From NCBI RefSeq assembly GCF_900163665.1, contig NZ_FUIA01000009.1, forward strand, positions 124,001 to 188,000: a stretch of DNA of 64,000 nt, written 5' to 3'. The position numbers and the translations under genes were made by a program. Below, one piece after another: positions 1-7,195 of this stretch. Source of the stretch: Frigoribacterium sp. JB110 (lineage in GTDB: Bacteria > Actinomycetota > Actinomycetes > Actinomycetales > Microbacteriaceae). The notes under the pieces are model-generated. The model was given only the letters and a program-made list of their open reading frames with translations. It was not told the origin of the DNA and made no database searches. Numbering within the stretch: position 1 is the first letter of the stretch; the number at the start of each line of letters is the position of its first letter.

Positions 1-2115
1 TCCGGCGGCCGCGGCAACGACCGCTTCGGCGATGATCGTCGCGGCGGACGCGGTACCGAGCGCGATGACCGCGGATTCCGCGGGGGCGAGCGCGGCGGCG
101 ACAGGTTCGAGCGCGGCGGGCGTTCCTTCGACGGAGATCGTCGCGGCGGTGACGCGCGCCGTGGCAGCCGTTTCGGCGCAGACAGCCGTGACCGCCGTCA
201 GGGCGATGACCGTCGCGGCGGACGCGGCTTCGGCGACGAGCGTCGGGGGGAGGGCGCCGACCGCGGTGGGCGCTCCTTCGATCGCGACCGCCGGGGTGGG
301 AACGGCCGCTTCGACTCCGATCGCCGCGGCGCGGACCGCGATGCGCGTCGTCGTGACGCGGATCGCGCCGACCGCGGCTTCGACGGCGGCAGTCGTGGGT
401 ACCGCGCCGACCGCTCAGGCGGCGAGCGCCGCTTCGGCCGCGGCGCTGACTCCAGCGACGGTCGCCGCGACACCCGTGGCGAAACAGGCCGCGGCGGGTA
501 CCGCGACAACCGCTTCGGCGGTGACCGCTCCTCCGACCGCACCGACCGCCGCCCCGACCGCACCGACCGCGCATCCGGGTCGCGCTTCGGCCGCGACGAC
601 CGCACGGACCGCGGTGCCCGCTCCGACCGCGACGACCGCCGCCCAGGCACGCGTGACGACCGCGGTTCCGGATCGCGCTTCGGTCGTGACGACCGCCGCC
701 CAGGCTCGCGTGACGACCGCGGCTCGCGATCATCCGGCGCCCGCCCCGACCGCGACGACCGTCGCGCCGGCAGTGCCCCCGGCCGCACTGAGTACGCGGG
801 TGAGCGCGCATGGCGCGAGAACCGCGAACAGCAGCAGGCGCCGCGCACCCGTGCGCAGGAGGACCACATCGACGTCGTGCACGAGAAGCTCACGGCGCAG
901 GCCGTCGACGCGGGTGACGTCGCCGAGGTGACCTTCGCCGACCTCGGCCTCGGCGACAACATCGTCCGCGCGCTCGCCGACATGGGCGCATCGAGCCCGT
1001 TCCCGATCCAGGCGTCGACGGCCCCGTCGATCCTCGACGGGCGCGACGTGCTCGCCCGCGGCCGCACCGGCTCCGGCAAGACGATCGCATTCGGCGCACC
1101 GCTGGTCGAGCGCATCCTGCGCGCCCAGAAGGGCACCAAGCGCGAGTTCGGCCGCGCACCCGTCGCCCTCATCCTCGCCCCGACCCGCGAGCTGGCGCTG
1201 CAGATCGATCGCACCGTGCAGCCGATCGCCCGCGCCGTGGGTCTGTTCACCACGCAGATCTACGGCGGCGTTCCGCAGGGCCGCCAGGTCGGTGCACTGA
1301 AGAAGGGCGTCGACATCGTGATCGGAACGCCCGGCCGGATCGAGGATCTGCACAAGCAGGGCAAGCTCGACCTGTCGAGCATCACCACCAGCGTGATCGA
1401 TGAGGCCGACCACATGTGCGAGCTCGGCTTCCTCGAGCCGGTGCAGCGCATCCTGCGCCTCACCTCCGATGGCGGCCAGAAGCTGCTGTTCTCCGCGACC
1501 CTCGACCGCGAGGTCGCCTCGCTCGTCGACGAGTTCCTCACCGAGCCGGCCGTCTACGAGGTCGCCGGCGAGACGCAGGAGACCGGCACGATCGATCACC
1601 GCGTGCTGGTCGTCGAGCACCGCCGCAAGGCCGAGATCCTCGAGCAGCTGGTCAACCGCGAGGGCAAGACGCTGGTGTTCACCCGCACCCGCGCCTACGC
1701 CGAGATGCTCGCCGAGCAGTTCGACGACGCGGGGCTGCGCGCGATCGCGCTGCACGGCGACCTGAACCAGGCCAAGCGCACCCGCAACATCGAGCGCTTC
1801 TCGAAGGGCAAGGCGCAGGTGCTGGTCGCCACGGATGTCGCCGCGCGCGGCATCCACGTCGACGACGTCGATCTGGTCGTGCAGGCGGATGCTCCGGATG
1901 AGTTCAAGACGTACCTGCACAGGGCGGGCCGCACCGGCCGTGCGGGCAACGAGGGGCGCGTGGTCACGCTTATCCCGCGCCAGCGCCGCCGCCGGATGAC
2001 GGAGCTGCTCGGCCGCGCCGAGATCGAGGCGCCGTTCGAGGAGGCCGCTCCAGGCGACGACCTGATCGACGAGCTCGCCGGCGCTCCGACCGTTGAGGAT
2101 CTGACGACGGCGTGA
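1..2115 (+). CDS. DEAD-box ATP-dependent RNA helicase, 5'-truncated by window edge
   Basis: The reading frame is open from base 1, so the gene starts before the window; a GTG at 877 is only an internal codon. The first roughly 290 visible residues are a low-complexity Arg/Gly/Asp tract (RGG, RDDR, RFGRD units), expected to be disordered and RNA-binding. The helicase core follows: Q motif region FPIQASTAPSILDG, motif I GRTGSGKT, APTREL, TPGR, DEAD in VIDEADHM, SAT in LFSATLD, ATDVAARG and HRAGRTGRAG. This is a complete two-RecA-domain core that unwinds RNA, with likely roles in ribosome assembly or mRNA turnover. The RGG tail sits at the N-terminus here, whereas in many bacterial DEAD-box proteins it is C-terminal. 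The family is certain; the exact paralogue is not. Confidence 0.95.
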   Translation, partial: SGGRGNDRFGDDRRGGRGTERDDRGFRGGERGGDRFERGGRSFDGDRRGGDARRGSRFGADSRDRRQGDDRRGGRGFGDERRGEGADRGGRSFDRDRRGGNGRFDSDRRGADRDARRRDADRADRGFDGGSRGYRADRSGGERRFGRGADSSDGRRDTRGETGRGGYRDNRFGGDRSSDRTDRRPDRTDRASGSRFGRDDRTDRGARSDRDDRRPGTRDDRGSGSRFGRDDRRPGSRDDRGSRSSGARPDRDDRRAGSAPGRTEYAGERAWRENREQQQAPRTRAQEDHIDVVHEKLTAQAVDAGDVAEVTFADLGLGDNIVRALADMGASSPFPIQASTAPSILDGRDVLARGRTGSGKTIAFGAPLVERILRAQKGTKREFGRAPVALILAPTRELALQIDRTVQPIARAVGLFTTQIYGGVPQGRQVGALKKGVDIVIGTPGRIEDLHKQGKLDLSSITTSVIDEADHMCELGFLEPVQRILRLTSDGGQKLLFSATLDREVASLVDEFLTEPAVYEVAGETQETGTIDHRVLVVEHRRKAEILEQLVNREGKTLVFTRTRAYAEMLAEQFDDAGLRAIALHGDLNQAKRTRNIERFSKGKAQVLVATDVAARGIHVDDVDLVVQADAPDEFKTYLHRAGRTGRAGNEGRVVTLIPRQRRRRMTELLGRAEIEAPFEEAAPGDDLIDELAGAPTVEDLTTA

Positions 2116-2278
2116 GCCGGAGCCGGATGCGCGACTGAGGGGGTCGTGTCGGTGGGCCTGCGGGTCTGCTGACGCGACCCGTCCGGCATCCGGAAGCCGG
2201 AGAGCGCACTGTTCAGCGTGCAGGCCCGTCGTCATATACCGGACGGGTTCCCTGGGAGCTCACATCCGGTGCGACACA

Positions 2279-3250
2279 ATGGAAGCGATGAGGTTCTCGA
2301 TGGTGACCGCGCGCACGCCGCTGGCGCAGCATCGCGCCGCGCCGCGCCATCGGAGTGCGCTCGGGATGCTGATGGTGCTCCTCATCGTGGTGGGAGGCAC
2401 GGCCGGCGCTGCGATCGGGCACATGACCGCCGCGACGGCCCAGGCGCCGGCGGCGCAGACGACCCAGGAACCCACCGGCCCGGCGACCGCCACGGCGCTG
2501 CCCGCGCCCGACATCGACGCGGTCACGGCCGCGGCGCCGTGCGAGAACGCGAAGGTCACCCAGGCTCTCGACGCGGGTGATCCGGATGCCGTGATCGAGG
2601 CGCTCGGGGGAGCGGAGGCCTTCCGCGGGCACGTGGCGGCCGGTTCCGCGCCCTGCATCGCGCTCAACGACGGGCGCTGGCCGTGGCTGGTCGTGAACAA
2701 GCACGTCACGCTCGACCCGATCGACTACGTGCCGGAGAACCTCACCGCGCCCGACCGGCGCGTCACGACGTCGAGCGTGCTGCGCGCCGAGGTGACCGAC
2801 GCGGTGAACCGGCTGATCGCCGACGCCGCGACCGAGGGCGTCGGCGACATCGCCGTGACCAGCGGCTACCGCTCGTACGGGCTGCAGGAGAACCTCTTCA
2901 ACGGCTACGTGAACAGCTCAGGGCTGGAGGCGGCCGAGGCGACGTCCGCGCACGCCGGACACAGCGAACACCAGACGGGGTACGCCGTCGACGTGGTGCC
3001 GTGCAGCCCAGGGTGCGGCACGATGGACCAGTTCGGCGCGTCGCCGCAGGGGCAGTGGACCGCCGAGAACGCGTGGAAGTACGGCTTCATCGTGCGCTAC
3101 GAAGAGGGGTACACCGACACGACCGGCTACTCGCCGGAGCCGTGGCACCTGCGCTACATCGGCACGGAGCTCGCGGTCGCGTACCACGAAGGCGAGTTCC
3201 ACACGCTCGAGGACTTCTTCGGCCTCGAGGCGGCGCCGGACTACGAATAG
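2279..3250 (+). CDS. D-alanyl-D-alanine carboxypeptidase, M15B/VanY family
   Basis: A 323-residue secreted or membrane-anchored peptidase. A hydrophobic segment near residues 30-50 acts as signal or anchor, followed by a Thr/Ala/Pro-rich linker. The catalytic domain has the M15 zinc site: His231 and Asp238 in SEHQTGYAVD and His290 in EPWHLRY, with the SGYRSYGLQ substrate-site motif upstream. The family removes the terminal D-Ala of peptidoglycan stem peptides or cleaves D,D bonds. Starts at 2279 or 2288 are both possible and no strong ribosome-binding site separates them. It is convergent with the ECF transporter gene, only 7 bases away. Confident on family, less so on physiological substrate. 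Confidence 0.9.
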   Translation: MEAMRFSMVTARTPLAQHRAAPRHRSALGMLMVLLIVVGGTAGAAIGHMTAATAQAPAAQTTQEPTGPATATALPAPDIDAVTAAAPCENAKVTQALDAGDPDAVIEALGGAEAFRGHVAAGSAPCIALNDGRWPWLVVNKHVTLDPIDYVPENLTAPDRRVTTSSVLRAEVTDAVNRLIADAATEGVGDIAVTSGYRSYGLQENLFNGYVNSSGLEAAEATSAHAGHSEHQTGYAVDVVPCSPGCGTMDQFGASPQGQWTAENAWKYGFIVRYEEGYTDTTGYSPEPWHLRYIGTELAVAYHEGEFHTLEDFFGLEAAPDYE

Positions 3251-3257
3251 GCCCTCC

Positions 3258-6002
3258 TCAGCCGGGCAGCACCGCGCCTGAGGCGAACACAGCCGCGGTC
3301 ACCACAAGGCCCACGACGACCGCGACGGTGTCGCGCACGCGCCAACGGGGCGGGTGGCGCTCGGTGCGGGTGGGGAAGGCGCCGAAGGCGCGGGCGTCCA
3401 TGGCGAGTGCCACGCGCTCGGCGTGCCGGATGGCGCTGGCCAGCAGCGGCACGATGGCGGTGAAAGCGCGCGAGACGGGGTCTCCTCCGGTGCCGCGCAC
3501 ACGGTGCGCGGATCGGATCACCTCGAGTTCGTGACGGAACCGCGGCACGAACCGGTAGGCGGCGAGGGCGGCGTAGCCGATGCGATACGGCACCCGAAGG
3601 TGTGCGACGACCGAGCGGACGAACGCGGTGCCGTCCGTGCTCAGCCCGGGGATCAGCGCGAGCGCGAGCAGCGCGGTCAGCCGCAGTCCGGTGGCGGCGC
3701 CGGTGGCCGCGTCGCTCCAGAGCGTGAAGCCGCCGGCGATGGCGAGCGCCATCACGGGCAGGATGACGCAGAGCCAGACGGCCAGAGCACGCGTCTTCGG
3801 CGCGCCGATCAGCACGACGGCGTACGCGGCGGCGACGGCGATCGCCGGTGTGGCGACATCGCGCGTGAACACGAGCCCGATCATCGCCGGCAGCACCGCG
3901 GCAAGCAGCGCCAGCGGATCGAGCCGCTCGAGCGGGGAGCGGCTCGGGGCGGCGCGGGGGTGCACATCCGGAGGGTCATGGCCGGTATCAGCGGTGGCCG
4001 ATGCCGACGGGGCCGCGGAAATCGGGCGGTCGGCTTCGAGCGTTGTGTCGGGGCCCGGAGGCGCGACGGGAGCCGGGACGGTCGGATCCGCGCCGGCCGC
4101 CGTCGACGTTGCCGCAGAAGCCGACTGGTCACTGTCGATTGTCGTGTCCGGGCCCGGATGCCCGGAAGGCACCTGTGTGTTCGTACCGGCATCCGGGCGC
4201 CAGAACGCGGGTTCGCGCACCAGCGGGAGCACCTCGTCGGCGGGGCCGAAGCCTGCCAGCCTGCCGTCTCTCACGGCGGCGATGTGCGTCGCGTGGCGGG
4301 CGACGAGATCCGGGTCGTGCGTGACGACGATCACTGTGGTGCCGCCCCGGTGGAGTTCGTCGAGCAGGGCGAGCAGCGCGTCGGCGCGGGCGCGATCCTG
4401 GCCGAATGTGGGCTCGTCGAGCACCAGCACTCCGCCCGGCCGGTCGGCACCGCCGATCAGCGCGGTGCCGACCGAGAGGCGGCGCTTCTGGCCGCCGGAG
4501 AGGCGGAACGGATGCCGGTCGGCGTGAGCTCGCAGGTCGAAGCGACCCAGCATCTCGTCGACGCGCGCGTCGCGGTCGGCGGGGGAGAGTCGGCGCAGCC
4601 CGTGCGCGAGTTCGTCGCGCACGGTGTGGGCGACGAACTGGTGCTCGGGGTTCTGGAAGACGAAGCCGATCTGCGCGGCCAGCTCACGCGGCTTCGCGCT
4701 GCCGGCATCGAGCGGCGGCGCACCATCCCTGGCGATCAGCACCTGCCCGCGCGGGGGAGGCACGACCCCGGCGATCGCCTGCGCGAGCGTGGTCTTGCCC
4801 GCCCCGTTCGGCCCGATGATCGCGGTGAACGACCCCCGAGGAACCTCGAGCGTGACATCCCGCAGCAGCGTCGCGGCACCCCGCCCGCGCCCCCGCGTCA
4901 CGGTCAGAGCTCGCGCCACCACTGCCGAACCGTCTGGAGTTTGTCGAGATGCCCCGCTTTGGTCGCCCATTTGGTTGATATGTGTGCGTCTCGCGGGCCG
5001 GGTCTCGTCGCCGTGATCGGGCGAGACCCCGGATGGGGTGGAGGCGGCGGGCGGCAGTGTGCGCTCGGTGATGGTTGTGGGCGGGGGTGCGCCTTCGACC
5101 TCGTTCGACGGCGTGGGCTCGGCGGTGGTTTCGCCGCCCTCGTCGGGCCCGACCCCGAGCTCGCGCAGCAGCTGCGCGTGCTCGATGAGCACCTCATCCG
5201 GTGCGCCGTCGATCGCGACCGCGCCGTCGTGGTCGAGCACGATCATCCGGGTCGCGAGTTCGCGCACGGCGTTCACGTCGTGCTCTACGAGCAGCACTGC
5301 GGGCGCGTCGGGCCTGGCCGCCGAACTGTGCGCCGACCCGGCCGAACCGGGCGCCGTGGGTGCCGACTGCTCCGCGGCTGAGTCGCTTCCTGGCCGCTGG
5401 GTCACCCCGCCGCGCACCAGCTCCCGCACTGCGGCGTACACGTCGGTACGCCCCGCGGGATCGAGGTTCGCGGTCGGCTCGTCGAGCACCAGCAGTCGCG
5501 GCTCGGGGGCGATCGCGCACGCGACGGCGAGGCGCTGTCTGCCGCCGCCGGACAGCACGCTCGGGTCGTCGCCGCGCCGCTGCCACAGTCCCACGGTGCG
5601 CAGCGCGCGCTCGGTGCGGAGGAGCACCTCGTCCGCGGGCAGCAGCAGGTTCTCCAGCGCGAACGCGACCTCGTCGAGCACCGATCCGGTGACGATCTGC
5701 GCATCCGGGTCCTGGAACACCATGCCGACGTGTCGGCTCAGCTCGGCGGGCGTCGCCTCGGCCGTGTCGAACCCAGCGATCGTCACCCGGCCCGTCAGCT
5801 CGGCGTCGTGCGCGTGCGGGATCAGGCCGTTCAGCGTCATCGCGAGGGTCGATTTGCCGCATCCGCTCGGGCCCAGCAGCAGCACGACCTCACCGGGGAG
5901 GATTCGGAACGAGACGTTCCTCGGCGTCGGCTCATCGGCATCCGGATGGGTGACGCTCACGTCCTCGAGAGTGACCAGGGCGTGCGGAACGGGCGCGGTC
6001 AT
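3258..6002 (-). CDS. ECF transporter: two ATPases and EcfT permease fused in one polypeptide
   Basis: A 914-residue fusion. ABC domain 1 (about residues 8-250) has Walker A GPSGCGKST at 44-52, signature LSGGGRQRL and Walker B LLVLDEPTANLD. After a long Pro/Ala/Gly linker, ABC domain 2 (about 365-600) has GPNGAGKTT, LSGGQKRRLS and VLVLDEPTFGQD. A second linker leads to an EcfT/CbiQ-type domain (about 665-914) with several membrane spans and the YRFVPRF and ARG-like coupling region near HRVRGTGG. It would energise uptake of a vitamin or metal with the S subunit encoded just upstream (6149-6706), as in YkoEDC-like group I systems where A, A' and T are usually separate or partly fused. Part of linker 1 (4935-5000) is AT-rich compared with its surroundings. 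Confidence 0.9.
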   Translation of the reverse strand: MTAPVPHALVTLEDVSVTHPDADEPTPRNVSFRILPGEVVLLLGPSGCGKSTLAMTLNGLIPHAHDAELTGRVTIAGFDTAEATPAELSRHVGMVFQDPDAQIVTGSVLDEVAFALENLLLPADEVLLRTERALRTVGLWQRRGDDPSVLSGGGRQRLAVACAIAPEPRLLVLDEPTANLDPAGRTDVYAAVRELVRGGVTQRPGSDSAAEQSAPTAPGSAGSAHSSAARPDAPAVLLVEHDVNAVRELATRMIVLDHDGAVAIDGAPDEVLIEHAQLLRELGVGPDEGGETTAEPTPSNEVEGAPPPTTITERTLPPAASTPSGVSPDHGDETRPARRTHINQMGDQSGASRQTPDGSAVVARALTVTRGRGRGAATLLRDVTLEVPRGSFTAIIGPNGAGKTTLAQAIAGVVPPPRGQVLIARDGAPPLDAGSAKPRELAAQIGFVFQNPEHQFVAHTVRDELAHGLRRLSPADRDARVDEMLGRFDLRAHADRHPFRLSGGQKRRLSVGTALIGGADRPGGVLVLDEPTFGQDRARADALLALLDELHRGGTTVIVVTHDPDLVARHATHIAAVRDGRLAGFGPADEVLPLVREPAFWRPDAGTNTQVPSGHPGPDTTIDSDQSASAATSTAAGADPTVPAPVAPPGPDTTLEADRPISAAPSASATADTGHDPPDVHPRAAPSRSPLERLDPLALLAAVLPAMIGLVFTRDVATPAIAVAAAYAVVLIGAPKTRALAVWLCVILPVMALAIAGGFTLWSDAATGAATGLRLTALLALALIPGLSTDGTAFVRSVVAHLRVPYRIGYAALAAYRFVPRFRHELEVIRSAHRVRGTGGDPVSRAFTAIVPLLASAIRHAERVALAMDARAFGAFPTRTERHPPRWRVRDTVAVVVGLVVTAAVFASGAVLPG

Positions 6003-6044
6003 GTCGCGCGGCGGGGTCCGTGCGCTGCTGCCGCACGTGCAGGT

Positions 6045-6118
6045 TCGCGAGGTGCCCCGAGATGGTCCAGAACCCCGTCAATGTCGTGGCATCTCGACAA
6101 AGCCCAGGCACCTCGCGA
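6045..6118 (-). other. Nested inverted repeat in the ECF operon gap
   Basis: A perfect 12-bp outer repeat (6045-6056 with 6107-6118, TCGCGAGGTGCC and its complement) encloses a perfect 7-bp inner repeat (6058-6064 with 6090-6096, CGAGATG/CATCTCG). It lies between the S-subunit gene and the A-A'-T gene, ending about 40 bases upstream of the latter's start on the minus strand. It could be an mRNA processing or attenuation hairpin that sets the ratio of S subunit to energising module. Part of it, GGCATCTCGACAAA (6088-6101), recurs inverted at 4940-4953 in the coding linker, so it may derive from a dispersed repeat. Confidence 0.5.
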
Positions 6119-6148
6119 GGGGGCGGTGAGTCGGCGGGGCATCGCGGG

Positions 6149-6706
6149 TCAGCTCCGGACGACGCGGCGGCGGGGTGCGGCGCCTGCGCGTTCGAGGGCC
6201 TTGCCGATCTTGATGCCGACGATGGTCCACGCGACGGGGCCGAGCAGCGACAGGCACAGGTACGTCACCTGCGCCCACGCCGGCAGCGCGGCGAGGTCGG
6301 CGGCGAACCACACGGCCACCGCGACGACGGCGCCGATGATCAGCGCCGAGATCAGATAGCGCCACCAGCTCCACGCGCGGTAGCGGAACAGCGCGGCCAC
6401 GCCCTCCTGGATCAGCCCGAACATCAGCGCGGTGCCGAGGAACTGCGGGATGTACACGGGAGCGATCGCCGAACCGACCAGCCCCGCCAGCACGTGGGTG
6501 AGCAGCGCGACGCCCGGAAGGCGGAACAGTTCCTGCGCCACGATGCCCGGCAGTGCGTGCACGCCGAGCAGGAACCCGTAGAGGAAGGGAACCGTGGCGA
6601 TTACGGGAACGGAGAGCCAGCCCTCGGCGCCGCCCAGCGCACCGGTGACGACGGCGATCGCGGCGCACACGAGGAGCACTCGCGTCGACATGCCCTGCTT
6701 GCTCAC
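6149..6706 (-). CDS. ECF transporter S component, YkoE-like
   Basis: A 185-residue protein with about five or six hydrophobic segments covering most of its length and a basic C-terminal tail (KALERAGAAPRRRVVRS). Size, hydrophobicity and position directly upstream of the A-A'-T fusion identify it as the substrate-binding S component. It resembles the YkoE family, often assigned to thiamine or hydroxymethylpyrimidine uptake, but no TPP riboswitch is visible upstream; an iron-box-like palindrome at 6726-6744 is. The substrate is therefore open. The start is either GTG at 6706 or ATG at 6691; neither has a strong ribosome-binding site. Confidence 0.75.
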   Translation of the reverse strand: MSKQGMSTRVLLVCAAIAVVTGALGGAEGWLSVPVIATVPFLYGFLLGVHALPGIVAQELFRLPGVALLTHVLAGLVGSAIAPVYIPQFLGTALMFGLIQEGVAALFRYRAWSWWRYLISALIIGAVVAVAVWFAADLAALPAWAQVTYLCLSLLGPVAWTIVGIKIGKALERAGAAPRRRVVRS

Positions 6707-6725
6707 CCGACGAGTTTACCGGGAT

Positions 6726-6744
6726 TCAGCTGAGGCAAGCCTTA
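6726..6744 (-). promoter_or_regulatory. DtxR/IdeR-like iron-box candidate
   Basis: The 19-bp sequence reads TAAGGCTTGCCTCAGCTGA on the minus strand. By eye it agrees at about 13 of 19 positions with the DtxR/IdeR consensus TTAGGTTAGGCTAACCTAA, with the GGC-TTGCC core and TAAGG end conserved. It lies 20-38 bases upstream of the S-component start, where a repressor would block the promoter. If real, the ECF transporter would be iron-regulated. The match is imperfect, so this is a candidate only. Confidence 0.3.
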
Positions 6745-6764
6745 GTACCGGATGAACCACCTCC

Positions 6765-7079
6765 TCAGTCGCGTGTCGGCCACTCCACAACGGCGCCGGG
6801 AACGTCGTTCTCGCGCAAGTACTTCTCGATGAACGGGCACAGCGGCATGACGGTGTCGCCGCGGGAGACCACGTCGGCCAGCGCCTCCGCCGCGAGCACC
6901 CTGCCGAGCCCGCGACCCTTGAACGCAGGGTCGGTCTCGGTGTGCACGAACCGCGTCTTGTTGGTGCCCAGCGTGAACCGGGCGAAGCCCGCGAGCGTCT
7001 CGGACCCTGTGGCGTCGTCGATCAGAAAGATCTCGTAGCGGCGCTCGTCATCGTTGCGCACGACCCTTGTGGTAGCCAT
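6765..7079 (-). CDS. Small GNAT-type N-acetyltransferase (COG2388/NATD1-like)
   Basis: A 104-residue protein consisting of little more than the acetyl-CoA binding core of a GNAT fold: FVHTETDPAFKGRGLGRVLAAEAL carries the R/Q-x-x-G-x-G/A pyrophosphate loop (GRGLGR), followed by PLCPFIEKYL, which is typical of the short YjdJ/COG2388 group. The acceptor substrate is unknown in this family. It is a single gene between the S component and the divergent recQ; it may share a transcript with the ECF genes, which lie in the same orientation 58 bases downstream. Confidence 0.85.
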   Translation of the reverse strand: MATTRVVRNDDERRYEIFLIDDATGSETLAGFARFTLGTNKTRFVHTETDPAFKGRGLGRVLAAEALADVVSRGDTVMPLCPFIEKYLRENDVPGAVVEWPTRD

Positions 7080-7195
7080 ATGCCGACGCTACGCCAGACT
7101 CCCGACATCCGGGAAGGCCGATGCCGGGGGCCGAGGTTCTCCACAGGCGCGCCGCGTAGGCGCCGGATGTCGCAGCCGCCGCCTACGCTGGTGGA

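Noticed and set aside
32..931. Ala/Thr-rich 299-codon plus frame in the first kilobase
   Set aside because: It is an out-of-frame shadow of the RGG-rich N-terminus of the helicase.
6700..6770. TPP riboswitch upstream of the YkoE-like gene
   Set aside because: The gap is only 58 bases and lacks the CTGAGA and ACCTGAT-type conserved cores.
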